A stretch of DNA of 64,000 bases from Pararhizobium sp. YC-54 (GTDB lineage: Bacteria; Pseudomonadota; Alphaproteobacteria; Rhizobiales; Rhizobiaceae): contig NZ_JAOYTH010000004.1 of the NCBI RefSeq assembly GCF_025847205.1, positions 186,001 to 250,000 on the forward strand, given 5' to 3'. The position numbers were made by a program, and so were the translations under genes. The notes beneath the pieces were generated by a model, which was given only the letters and a program-made list of their open reading frames with translations, was not told the DNA's origin and searched no databases. Shown one piece after another: positions 26,506-34,397 of this stretch. Within the stretch, counting starts at the first letter, position 1, and each line of letters begins with the position of its first letter.

Positions 26506-26984
26506 ACGATGCTGCATTGAAATCCGACATTCAGGATATTGTCGTCGATGAGGTCTTTCCGCATGCGCCCGAGACGATCTGGAGGGCGTTGACATCCGGC
26601 GACCTGATCGCCCGCTGGATGATGGCGCCGACGGGGTTCGCTGCGGTTGAGGGCACGCACTTTACCTACCAGACGACGCCCGCCGGTGAATGGGATGGGG
26701 TCATCCGTTGCCAGGTGCTGCAGGTGATCCCCAACCAGCGTCTGGCCTATGCCTGGAAAGGCGGGCATGATGGAAACGTCGGCTACGGCTCGCTGCTCGA
26801 TACCGTCGTTACCTGGGTGCTTACCAGCGTCGAGAACGGCACGCGTGTCCGCCTTGTCCACTCCGGCTTCGTGCTGCCGAGGAATGATACTGCCTACCAG
26901 AACATGAGCAACGGCTGGAAAAAGGTTGTCCGAAATCTGGACGCTGTTGCCGCTGAACAGGATGGTACGAAACCCCTGCAGTGA
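26502..26984 (+). CDS. SRPBCC (AHSA1-like) ligand-binding domain protein
   Basis: The 160-aa protein has the START/AHSA1 pattern: VDEVFPHAPETIWRALTSGDLIARWMM near the N-terminus, GVIRCQVLQVIPNQRLAYAWKGG in the middle, and the C-terminal helix GWKKVVRNLDAVA. The family forms a hydrophobic ligand pocket. Pairing with ArsR repressors is common but the ligand is unknown. Translation is coupled to the regulator. Confidence 0.88.
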   Translation: MNDAALKSDIQDIVVDEVFPHAPETIWRALTSGDLIARWMMAPTGFAAVEGTHFTYQTTPAGEWDGVIRCQVLQVIPNQRLAYAWKGGHDGNVGYGSLLDTVVTWVLTSVENGTRVRLVHSGFVLPRNDTAYQNMSNGWKKVVRNLDAVAAEQDGTKPLQ

Positions 26985-27075
26985 CCGCGTCGCGGATTGA
27001 CGGCGCCTTGGGCAGGTCTTGCTGCTGACGTTTCGTCCTGCGCGCTTCGCTGAAATCAGAACACCGCTGCCGAAA

Positions 27076-27104
27076 CGAGGCTTCCCGGTCTGCCGGGAGC
27101 CTCG
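27076..27104. terminator. Long GC-rich hairpin between the SRPBCC and GFA genes
   Basis: CGAGGCTTCCCGG (27076-27088) pairs with CCGGGAGCCTCG (27093-27104), with one bulged T and a TCTG loop. Only TTT follows on the minus strand and nothing on the plus strand, so terminator function is tentative. Confidence 0.5.
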
Positions 27105-27163
27105 AATGAGAACCTGCGCGCGGGCAATATTTGCTTTCCAACTGCATCTTGAGGAGAACAGAG

Positions 27164-27580
27164 ATGACCAAGGCTTTTAAGGGTGGATGCGCCTGCGGCG
27201 CGATCCGGTATGAAATCACCGCAGAACCGGTTTTCATGAATGAGTGCCAGTGCCGGCACTGCCAGCACAGGAGTGGAACGGGACACGGCTCCTACCTGAC
27301 ATTCTCCGGCAGGAAGGATGTAAAGCTTGAAGGGGAGGCGACGGAATGGGAGGTCGCCGGCGATAGCGGCGGTATCAAGAGCCACGCCTTTTGCCCCACC
27401 TGCGGCGCGCCGGTCTATCTGACCTTCGCGGCGATGCCGGATTTCTTCACGGTGCATGCGGCAAGCCTTGACGATCCAGGCCGGTTTAAACCGCAAGCGG
27501 TGACTTACCATCTGCGCGGTTATGCATGGGACCACCTCGATCCGGCTCTGCCGAAATTCGACAAAATGCCACCGGCCTAA
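27164..27580 (+). CDS. GFA-family (glutathione-dependent formaldehyde-activating-like) zinc protein
   Basis: The 138-aa protein carries the GFA cysteine pattern: GGCACGAIRYE, NECQCRHCQHRSGTGHGSYLTF and HAFCPTCGAPVYL. The two zinc sites are intact. The name derives from Gfa, which was proposed to conjugate formaldehyde to glutathione; most homologues have no proven activity. GAGGAG lies upstream of the ATG at 27164. Confidence 0.88.
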   Translation: MTKAFKGGCACGAIRYEITAEPVFMNECQCRHCQHRSGTGHGSYLTFSGRKDVKLEGEATEWEVAGDSGGIKSHAFCPTCGAPVYLTFAAMPDFFTVHAASLDDPGRFKPQAVTYHLRGYAWDHLDPALPKFDKMPPA

Positions 27581-27735
27581 AATCACTCGGCTTCGGTGAC
27601 AGGTGGGGCTTGAGGTTTTGCCCGCCTGCCAGCTTACCATGCGTTGCATCTGAAACATGAATGGGCGCTTCCCTCACAGCGCAACCGCCGCTAGAGTTCC
27701 ATCAGCGTCACTAAGTTGACGGGGGTGGGGTCCGG

Positions 27736-28380
27736 ATGAAAATCTTGTTTGCGGAGATCGCTGCGGCGGCCTTCGTTCTGTTTGCCCGCGCGATCACTGC
27801 AGTTCGTGCCATCTGGCCGGAGCATGGATTGCCATCGCGGCCCTGCGTCTATTTTGCCAATCATTCCAGCCACGGCGATTTCGTCCTGGTCTGGGCGGTG
27901 CTGCCGCCGAGACTGCGCAATCAGGCCCGTCCGGTGGCCGGTGCCGAATACTGGCTGAAATCCAAGGTCAGCACATTCATCGGCCGCGACGTCTTCAACG
28001 CCGTGCTGATCGAGCGTGAGCGGGAGAAGCGGACGCAGGATCCGATCGAGCTGATGACCACGGCAATCGATGACGGTTCGTCGCTGATCCTCTTTCCAGA
28101 GGGCACGCGAAACCTGACCGACGCGCGGCTCCTTCCCTTCAAAAGCGGCCTCTTTCATCTGGTTTCGGCGCGCCCGGACGTCGATCTCGTGCCGGTATGG
28201 ATCAACAATCTCAACCGCGTCATGCCGAAAGGCGAGATCGTGCCGATCCCGCTGATCTGCACCGTTACCTTCGGCGATGCCCTGCGTTTGACGCCCAACG
28301 AGGGCAAGGACGTCTTTCTTGAGCGAATGCAGGCCGCGCTTTTGGCTTTATCTCCAAAACCATTGGGAAGCGGCGAATGA
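27736..28380 (+). CDS. PlsC-like 1-acylglycerol-3-phosphate acyltransferase
   Basis: The 214-aa protein has an N-terminal hydrophobic helix and acyltransferase motif I NHSSHGD (HxxxxD) near residue 43. Motif III, LILFPEGTRN, lies near 119 and the later VPVWINNLNR fits motif IV. It should transfer an acyl group to lysophosphatidate or a related acceptor at the inner membrane. It is the first gene of a tightly overlapped four-gene lipid operon; its stop overlaps the cdsA-like start by four bases. It is probably a specialised paralogue. Confidence 0.88.
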   Translation: MKILFAEIAAAAFVLFARAITAVRAIWPEHGLPSRPCVYFANHSSHGDFVLVWAVLPPRLRNQARPVAGAEYWLKSKVSTFIGRDVFNAVLIEREREKRTQDPIELMTTAIDDGSSLILFPEGTRNLTDARLLPFKSGLFHLVSARPDVDLVPVWINNLNRVMPKGEIVPIPLICTVTFGDALRLTPNEGKDVFLERMQAALLALSPKPLGSGE

Positions 28381-29327
28381 ATACGGCAAGCTCTGACCTT
28401 CTCACTCTGGTCCTCGGTATCGTCGGCGTCCTGATCTTCGCGTCTGCGATCGGCTATATGCTGCAGCGGCGCTTTTCCGCCAATGGGCCGAATGCTGCGG
28501 TGGAAAACCTCAACGCCCGCATCAAGGCCTGGTGGATCATGGTCATCCTGATCGGCATCGCTTTCATCGCGGGCCGGATCGGCGTCCTCATTCTCTTCGC
28601 CTTCTGCTCCTTTGCCGCTCTGCGCGAATTCGTCACCCTGATCAATACCCGGCGTGCCGATCACTGGGCGCTGGCCTTAGCCTTCTTCGTCGTCCTGCCG
28701 ATCCAGTACTATCTGCTCTGGGCGGAAGAGTATGGCATCTTCGCCATCTTCATTCCGGTCTACGCCTTCCTGCTGATGCCGATCATTTCCGTGTTGAGGG
28801 GCGATACCGAACGTTTCCTCCTTCGCGTCGCCGAGGTGCAATGGGCGCTGATGATCTGCGTTTTCTGCGCCTCGCATGTGCCGGCACTGCTGACCCTGAC
28901 CATCCCCGGCTTCGAGGGGCGCAATGTGCTTCTGATCGCCTTCCTTGTGATTGTCGTGCAGTTGAGCGATGTGCTGCAATATGTCTGGGGCAAGCTGTTC
29001 GGGCGCACCAAGATCGCCCCGAACCTGTCGCCGTCGAAGACGGTCGAGGGCTTTGTGGGCGGTGTGGCGAGTGCCACCTTGATCGGGGCATCGCTGTGGT
29101 GGATCACGCCGTTTACCCCGTTCCAGGCGGGCCTCCTTGCCCTCATCATTACCCTCATGGGCTTTTTCGGCGGTCTGGTGATGTCGGCGGTCAAGCGCGA
29201 CCGCGGCGTCAAGGACTGGGGCAATCTTATCGAAGGCCATGGCGGGCTGATCGACAGGCTGGATTCCGTCGTCTTTTCGGCGCCGATCTTCTTCCACATC
29301 GTGCGCTACTGGTGGTCGCTCTCGTGA
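28377..29327 (+). CDS. CdsA-like phosphatidate cytidylyltransferase
   Basis: The 316-aa polytopic membrane protein has about eight hydrophobic segments. The family signature is present near the C-terminus: NLSPSKTVEGFVGGV and KRDRGVKDWGNLIEGHGGLIDRLDS. It should make CDP-diacylglycerol from phosphatidate and CTP. It resembles the YnbB-type paralogues that sit with a CDP-alcohol phosphatidyltransferase rather than the essential cdsA of the bam/dxr locus. Its stop overlaps the next start (GTGA). Confidence 0.88.
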   Translation: MNTASSDLLTLVLGIVGVLIFASAIGYMLQRRFSANGPNAAVENLNARIKAWWIMVILIGIAFIAGRIGVLILFAFCSFAALREFVTLINTRRADHWALALAFFVVLPIQYYLLWAEEYGIFAIFIPVYAFLLMPIISVLRGDTERFLLRVAEVQWALMICVFCASHVPALLTLTIPGFEGRNVLLIAFLVIVVQLSDVLQYVWGKLFGRTKIAPNLSPSKTVEGFVGGVASATLIGASLWWITPFTPFQAGLLALIITLMGFFGGLVMSAVKRDRGVKDWGNLIEGHGGLIDRLDSVVFSAPIFFHIVRYWWSLS

Positions 29328-29719
29328 CGGCGATGCTCCGGCGGTGGGCGGGCAGCGGCCGGGTGCATGTCCTCATCGCCTTTCTGGCCATGGGCGGCTG
29401 GGCGGTCTTTGCCAACCGCGGTCATGCCATGCCGCAGCGGTTTTATTCCGGGCTTCTGCAGGGCGTGCTGTCGGCCTGCCTGACACTGTTCCTGAAATCC
29501 GTGGTTGACGCCCTGTCCAAGCGCTTCAGCGGCCTTGCGCGATTGTGGGCGCCGCCACTGTTGGCCTGCCTCGGCTCTGCAAGCCTGCTTACGGCGCTGC
29601 ATGCATTGATCGGGACGCCCGAAATCGCCAGGACGATCGCGGTGCCGCTGCTGGTGTCGACCAGCTACGCATCGATTTACAATTATTCGATTTCCAAGAG
29701 AAAAGGTGCGGGAACATGA
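29324..29719 (+). CDS. Small membrane protein of the lipid operon, function unknown
   Basis: The 131-aa protein begins VTAMLRRWAGSGRVHVLIAF with GTG at 29324, overlapping the cdsA-like stop by four bases. It ends SISKRKGAGT, overlapping the next start by four bases. Three or four hydrophobic segments are visible (VLIAFLAMGGWAVFA, SGLLQGVLSACLTLFL, APPLLACLGSASLLTAL, IAVPLLVSTSYASI). I recognise no domain. The strict overlaps on both sides argue that it is a real gene working with its lipid-enzyme neighbours. ATG 29333 is an alternative start. Confidence 0.75.
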   Translation: MTAMLRRWAGSGRVHVLIAFLAMGGWAVFANRGHAMPQRFYSGLLQGVLSACLTLFLKSVVDALSKRFSGLARLWAPPLLACLGSASLLTALHALIGTPEIARTIAVPLLVSTSYASIYNYSISKRKGAGT

Positions 29720-30366
29720 CGGATACGGGCGACAGGCGGCCTCTGGCAAGCCGCAACACCCGATGGGCCGGCGCCATCGCCCGATGGCTGGCAGCCCGGA
29801 CGATCACGCCCAACCAGATTTCCCAGGCAAGTATGGTGGCCGCAGCGCTGGCCGGCGGCACCTTCGTGTTGGCCGGGCAGAGTACCGGCAGCCTGCGGAT
29901 TGTTTGCCTGCTCCTGGCGATCCTGTTCTGCCAGCTCCGGCTCTTGTGCAATCTGTTCGACGGCATGGTCGCCGTGGAAGGGGGCAAGGGTGCGCCGGAT
30001 GGACCCTTCTGGAACGAGTTTCCCGATCGGGTCGCCGATCTCCTGATTTTTGCCGGTGCCGGTTATGGCATCGGCATGCCGGGGCTCGGCTGGGCGGCTG
30101 GTGCCTTTGCCGTCCTCACCGCCTATGTCCGTGAACTGGGGCGCGCCACGGGGCAGCCCAGCGATTTCTCCGGCCCGATGGCCAAGCAGCATCGCATGGC
30201 GGCAATCACCGCGGCTGCAGCCATATCCATCCTGGAGCCATTGTGGGGAGGTCACAACCAGGTGCTGATGGCGGCGCTGTGGATCGTTGCTGTCGGAGCG
30301 TTGCTCACGGCAGTCCGCCGGAGCCGGACATTGATCCTTCGGTTGAAAGAGGCCGGCAAGCAATAG
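29716..30366 (+). CDS. CDP-alcohol phosphatidyltransferase family protein (variant active site)
   Basis: The 216-aa membrane protein has about six hydrophobic segments. The family motif DxxDGxxAR...GxxxDxxxD is recognisable as NLFDGMVAV...NEFPDRVAD. The second, third and fourth acidic positions are kept, but the first Asp is Asn, the Arg is Val and the Gly before the last pair is Asn. It should condense a CDP-activated lipid with an alcohol, but the acceptor is unknown. It ends the operon before the terminator at 30392. Confidence 0.82.
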   Translation: MTDTGDRRPLASRNTRWAGAIARWLAARTITPNQISQASMVAAALAGGTFVLAGQSTGSLRIVCLLLAILFCQLRLLCNLFDGMVAVEGGKGAPDGPFWNEFPDRVADLLIFAGAGYGIGMPGLGWAAGAFAVLTAYVRELGRATGQPSDFSGPMAKQHRMAAITAAAAISILEPLWGGHNQVLMAALWIVAVGALLTAVRRSRTLILRLKEAGKQ

Positions 30367-30391
30367 CTTCGCAGATATCGACAGAAAACAA

Positions 30392-30413
30392 AAACCCGGC
30401 AATGGCCGGGTTT
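30392..30413. terminator. Bidirectional terminator between lipid operon and rcdA
   Basis: Stem AAACCCGGC/GCCGGGTTT with an AATG loop lies between convergent genes. A-rich and T-rich flanks occur on both strands. Confidence 0.8.
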
Positions 30414-30442
30414 AACGTTTGGACTGCCTGTGGCTCTAAAGA

Positions 30443-30961
30443 TCAGTTCGTGCCGAAGGCCGTCTGCAGCAGGGTGAGCTGGGCCTTGACGCCGTTCTGG
30501 TTGTCGGGCGTGAAGTTCTGGGCTTCCTGCGGGCGGTAGATTTCGCGGTCGAGCAGGGCGACGCGGTTCTGCAGGCGCAGCGAACGGTCGATCAGGTCGC
30601 GGAAACCTTCCGGCAGGTCGTTCCAGCCCGGTGCGGTGCGATCGACGTTGAAGCTGTCGAGGCGAACCTTGTTCTTTTCCGACAGCACCTGTTCGCGGTT
30701 CATCTCGCCATTGTTGACGGCGCGCTGCAGCAGAAGCCAGGAGGCCATCTGCATCAGGCGGGTGGTGAGGCGCATCGATTCAGCCGCATAGAGCACCGAT
30801 GCCATGCGCGGCAGAACCTTGGAGGCGGCGCGGCCGGGACCGTCGAGATAGCTTGCGGTTTCTTCAACCAGGCCCATGCCTTCCGCATAAAGGGTTTTGA
30901 ACTGCGCCGAAGACGCAGCGTGCCCCGCGAAGCTCACAGTATTCAATCCCCGTTCGGACAT
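30443..30961 (-). CDS. rcdA: RcdA-like protease adaptor (DUF1465)
   Basis: The 172-aa helical protein matches DUF1465: FKTLYAEGMGLVEETASYLDGPGR, LYAAESMRLTTRLMQMASWLLLQRAV and LPEGFRDLIDRSLRLQNRVALLDRE. In Caulobacter the family member RcdA helps deliver CtrA to ClpXP for cell-cycle-dependent degradation. The same role here is by homology. AGGGAA precedes the ATG. A perfect CtrA-type box lies about 120 bp upstream. Confidence 0.8.
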   Translation of the reverse strand: MSERGLNTVSFAGHAASSAQFKTLYAEGMGLVEETASYLDGPGRAASKVLPRMASVLYAAESMRLTTRLMQMASWLLLQRAVNNGEMNREQVLSEKNKVRLDSFNVDRTAPGWNDLPEGFRDLIDRSLRLQNRVALLDREIYRPQEAQNFTPDNQNGVKAQLTLLQTAFGTN

Positions 30962-31082
30962 GGTTTGATTCCCTGGTTAAACGCATCGACTTGGTCAGGT
31001 AACGGACGGGTTAACAAAAAGTTTCCCGCCGCCCGTCTATGTTGGAACATGATCCCATAGCGCATTCCGCGCAAGCCTATTC

Positions 31083-31097
31083 TTAAGAAAGGGTTAA
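31083..31097. promoter_or_regulatory. CtrA-type binding site upstream of rcdA
   Basis: TTAA-GAAAGGG-TTAA matches the TTAA-N7-TTAA consensus for the master cell-cycle regulator CtrA exactly, about 120 bp upstream of the rcdA start. Confidence 0.6.
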
Positions 31098-31133
31098 TCT
31101 CCACACTTCTTTGCAAATTGTGGAAAAAAGGAC

Positions 31134-31158
31134 AAAAAAAGAGCCGCAAAAGCGGCTC
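31134..31158 (-). terminator. Rho-independent terminator, minus strand
   Basis: Stem GAGCCGC/GCGGCTC with a four-base loop, followed on the minus strand by seven T. It ends transcription arriving from the MFS-DUF1192 operon. Confidence 0.9.
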
Positions 31159-31341
31159 TCAAGGTAAAACAGGGAGAAAAATCAGACCATTCGCAAATGC
31201 GGAAATGCCTGAGTCCAGAGCGATCCGGATAGCCTAGTAATACCTTGTAATGCTTAATGATGCGTTACAACGGCCAGCTTTAGACTGCATCCTGTCTTGT
31301 TTTAAGGGCCGACAAGCGGGGCTTTGCTTTGCAACCGGAAA

Positions 31342-31533
31342 CTATGAACGGAATAAGCCTTCCGCCGCTGATTTGCTTGCGGACTTCCTGGCCTTCTCGG
31401 CTTCCAGCCGCTCGATCTCCTGTTTCAGCAAGTCAATCCGCAAGGAAAGCTCATCGACTGACAGCAATGCCAGATCGGCGCCGATCTCATGGGCCGGTTG
31501 CTTCTTCGGACGGTCATCATCAAACAGGCTCAT
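31342..31533 (-). CDS. DUF1192 family protein
   Basis: The 63-aa protein starts MSLFDDDRPKKQPAHEIGADL and continues LSVDELSLRIDLLKQEIERLEAE, the DUF1192 pattern of a small coiled-coil protein of alphaproteobacteria. The C-terminus is Lys/Ala/Ser-rich. GGGAGG precedes the ATG, and the start overlaps the upstream MFS stop by four bases. Function is unknown. Confidence 0.85.
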   Translation of the reverse strand: MSLFDDDRPKKQPAHEIGADLALLSVDELSLRIDLLKQEIERLEAEKARKSASKSAAEGLFRS

Positions 31534-32810
31534 TGCGGCCTCCCTGTTGGCTCCTCGCCATTTGGTTCCTCGTCGAACGGCGCTGCGCGCGGCGAGAGCT
31601 GCAGGCTTTCCGGCGTCGTCAGCGTGCCGGGGTTGATGGTCGAGTAGGCGTCGCGTTCGGACGCCGGCACGGCAGCGCGCATGCGGCTGCGGAAGATTGC
31701 GTAGGCGGTGATCAGCAGGTGGGCGCAGGCCGTGATCATGAACAGGCCGTAGGGGCCGGTGACGGTCATGATCGGGCCGCCGATGGTCGGGCCGATGATC
31801 GTGCCGATGCCGTAGAGCAAGAGCAGTCCGCCGGAAATCTTGACGAAATCCTCGGGCGTCGCAAAGTCGTTGGCGTGCGACACGGCGATCGGATAGAGCG
31901 CGTTGGCGGTGGCGCCATAAATCCCGACAAGCGTGATCAGCATGATCACATGCGTCGGCTCGATCAGGAAGATCAGCGTCCCGGCGACGGCTGCGACGGC
32001 CGCAAGGGCCGCGAGAACATAACGGCGGTCGATCATGTCGGAGAGGCGGCCGGCGGGGAACTGCATCACCGCGCCGGCAAAGATCGTCGTACTCATCATC
32101 AATGCGACATTGCTGTCCGTCAGCCCGACCTGCCGCCCGAAGACGGCGCCGAGCGTGCCGTAGGCGCCATTGGCGATGCCGACCAGCAGGATGCCGAGAA
32201 AGGAGATCGGCGAGTTGCGATAGAGCCCACGCAGATCGAGACTGACCTGTTTCAGCGGCTGCGGCGAGGCGGCCGTCGAGAGCAGTGTCGGCAGCATGGC
32301 AAGGCAATAGACAATGCCGCAGATCATGAAGAATGTCGTCGTCGCGGTATCGCCGAACGGGATCATCAACTGGCCGCCGACGACGCCCATCAGCGTGATG
32401 GCGATATAGAGCGAGAAGATCGCGCCGCGGCTTTCATTGGTGGCGCGCTCGTTCAGCCAGCTTTCGATGATCATCGATGTGCCGGCTGTCGAGAAACCGG
32501 TGAAGGCGCGCAAGACGACCCACCAGATCGGATCAACGAGGAGGCCGGTCAAAAGTGCGATGATCGCCAGAATGGCGGCAAAGCAGCTGAAGGCGCGCAC
32601 ATGGCCGGCGCGCTTGACGATCGTCGGCGCCAGCAGGCAACCCAGAACGAAGCCGCTGGCCCAGGACGTGCCGAGCAGACCGAGCAGCGTCGTCGAATAC
32701 CCTTCCGTCGTGCCGCGCACCGGCAGCAGCAGGCTGTGCAGGCCGTTGCCCAGGAAAAGAAACAGCGTTCCAAGCAGGAGGGAGGCAACGGGAAGAAGGT
32801 TTTTTCGCAT
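31530..32810 (-). CDS. MFS transporter (YcaD-like)
   Basis: The 426-aa protein has 12 hydrophobic segments and ends in a hydrophilic tail. MFS features include GLLGTSWASGFVLGCLLAPTIVKRAGHVR (the loop 2-3 region), RAFTGFSTAGTSMIIESWLNERA and FPAGRLSDMIDRR in the second half. The IESWLN segment is typical of the YcaD/sugar-phosphate-like MFS group. Substrate unknown. It forms an operon with the DUF1192 gene. Confidence 0.88.
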   Translation of the reverse strand: MRKNLLPVASLLLGTLFLFLGNGLHSLLLPVRGTTEGYSTTLLGLLGTSWASGFVLGCLLAPTIVKRAGHVRAFSCFAAILAIIALLTGLLVDPIWWVVLRAFTGFSTAGTSMIIESWLNERATNESRGAIFSLYIAITLMGVVGGQLMIPFGDTATTTFFMICGIVYCLAMLPTLLSTAASPQPLKQVSLDLRGLYRNSPISFLGILLVGIANGAYGTLGAVFGRQVGLTDSNVALMMSTTIFAGAVMQFPAGRLSDMIDRRYVLAALAAVAAVAGTLIFLIEPTHVIMLITLVGIYGATANALYPIAVSHANDFATPEDFVKISGGLLLLYGIGTIIGPTIGGPIMTVTGPYGLFMITACAHLLITAYAIFRSRMRAAVPASERDAYSTINPGTLTTPESLQLSPRAAPFDEEPNGEEPTGRPQ

Positions 32811-32989
32811 GTGAAATCCGCTGGTTCCGGGCTACGGCAAAACGTAGGGCCATGCCGCGGCAATTGCCAGCCGGAATTTTTCATTGAGTGAGCTTGCAAA
32901 AGACGCTCTAACCCAGATGGCGCGCAAAAGTGACGCGCGTGTGACGGGCCGGAAGCGCTGCTAAGCTCTTTTCAACAAACGAGAAAACA

Positions 32990-33145
32990 ATGTCGAAAGC
33001 GTTAACGGTCATCCTGCTTTTGGCCATGCTGATCCAGGTCCTGAAACCGCTCAACCTGCCTGGGCTGCGCCACCGCCGGGATTTCTGGAAAATCGCCGTG
33101 TTTGCGATCGCGGTGATGATGGTAACGATACTGATCCGCCCCTGA
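32990..33145 (+). CDS. Small membrane protein (51 aa), unknown function
   Basis: MSKALTVILLLAMLIQVLKPL is followed by a basic hinge NLPGLRHRRDFWK and a second hydrophobic helix IAVFAIAVMMVTILIRP. A two-helix hairpin with a positively charged loop is a sensible membrane topology. A short GAG-type ribosome site precedes the ATG. The gene is isolated between divergent/convergent neighbours. I do not recognise a named family. Confidence 0.55.
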   Translation: MSKALTVILLLAMLIQVLKPLNLPGLRHRRDFWKIAVFAIAVMMVTILIRP

Positions 33146-33245
33146 AGCGCGCCGCGATCTTCCAGATTCGCTTCCCGCGCTTCAGGCCTTTGATTTTGCG
33201 CATGTCGTTATCGCAAAACCGCTGCGCATTTTTGCGCGGCATACT

Positions 33246-34166
33246 CTAGAGAAGGATCGAGCCGCTCATCACAGCGGCGCATTGTCCGGCAATCCGGATG
33301 CTGTGAACCTGGCCGTTCGACTTGCGGGCGGTCACGCGGATTACACTTCTTCGCCCCATCTCGACGCCTTGTTCAATGGTGATATCGACATTGGCGTCCC
33401 TGGCCGGCAGCAGCGATGTCAAAAGCGCCCCGACTGCGCCCGAGGCGCTTCCGGTCGCCGGGTCTTCGATGACATTGTCGAGCGGGGCAAACATCCGGGC
33501 GCGCAAATGCCACGGGTTTTCCGGCTGGCGCGTGTAAAGAAACAGGGCAAACTGGTCGTCTTCCGGCTGATATCGCCTGCCGGCTTCGGCAAAGGCCGCG
33601 GTGTTGGGGCAGGCACGGGCGAGTGTTTCGATATCCGCGACCTCGGCGATCGCGAAAGGCAGGCCGACAGAGCCGATAACGGGGGCGTGGGTTGTGATAC
33701 ATATCGCCTGCGCCTCGATCGAGGCGCAGCGGGCGATGGTATCGCTATCGACCTGCGGTCCCAGCGATAGCGGTTGCGGGGCGAAAATGCCCGCGCCGAT
33801 CACATGCCCGCCCGCGTCGCGTGTCAGGGCCGCCTCGACGATACCTGCCTTTTCTTCGAACCGAAGCACGTCCCCGGCCAGTCTGCCGAATATGCCGGGC
33901 TGATTGCCGAGAACAAAGGCGGTGCCGACATTCGGATGCCCGGCGAACGGGATTTCCATCGTCGGCGTGAATATCCTGACATGTGCCGTGTTAAGAGGAT
34001 CTTCCGGCGGCAGCACGAAGGTGACTTCGGAATAGCGGAATTCGGCGGCGATATTCTGCATCTGCGCACCGGACAGGCCGCGCGCATCCGGGATGACAGC
34101 CAGTTGGTTGCCGGCAAACCGCTCGCTGGTGAAAACATCCACGGTGACATACGCGACGCTGTGCAT
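33246..34166 (-). CDS. PhzF-family isomerase/epimerase-like protein
   Basis: The 306-aa protein has the PhzF two-lobe pattern. [24 protein letters not shown] and [13 protein letters not shown] (with the catalytic Glu) begin the first lobe, which continues [21 protein letters not shown]. The second-lobe motif is [15 protein letters not shown]. Family members resemble diaminopimelate epimerase and PhzF of phenazine synthesis; no phz genes are present and the substrate is unknown. The start at 34166 has AAGG upstream. Confidence 0.92.
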   Translation of the reverse strand: MHSVAYVTVDVFTSERFAGNQLAVIPDARGLSGAQMQNIAAEFRYSEVTFVLPPEDPLNTAHVRIFTPTMEIPFAGHPNVGTAFVLGNQPGIFGRLAGDVLRFEEKAGIVEAALTRDAGGHVIGAGIFAPQPLSLGPQVDSDTIARCASIEAQAICITTHAPVIGSVGLPFAIAEVADIETLARACPNTAAFAEAGRRYQPEDDQFALFLYTRQPENPWHLRARMFAPLDNVIEDPATGSASGAVGALLTSLLPARDANVDITIEQGVEMGRRSVIRVTARKSNGQVHSIRIAGQCAAVMSGSILL

Positions 34167-34338
34167 TTCGATTACCTTCGGTCCCGTTGAGATCTGTCTT
34201 GAGGGATATCGCGGAGAGGCGGGGATGCGAACCACGATCTTGTCACCCTGACAATCAAAGGCGGAACCTGCCGGATGGATGGCTGGAGGATGATCAAAAG
34301 GCGCTGGGCACGCTATCAGCCTGCTTCTGCGCGCCACG

Positions 34339-34371
34339 AAAAAAGCCCGGCCGCTTGCGCGCGTCGGGCTT
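34339..34371 (-). terminator. Terminator of the aldolase gene
   Basis: On the minus strand AAGCCCG...CGGGCTT forms a stem with an inner GC-rich loop and ends in six T, 26 bp after the aldolase stop. Confidence 0.85.
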
Positions 34372-34397
34372 CCTCCTCTCCCTCCGTAACTTTGATA

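Larger units (their letters stand above)
30962..31341. other. 380-bp non-coding region between rcdA and the DUF1192 gene
   Basis: AT-rich region holding the rcdA upstream sequence, a CtrA-type box (31083-31097), a minus-strand terminator (31134-31158) and a hairpin with arms TTGTAATGC (31245-31253) and GCGTTACAA (31262-31270; one G-T pair). No convincing open reading frame was seen. Confidence 0.6.
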
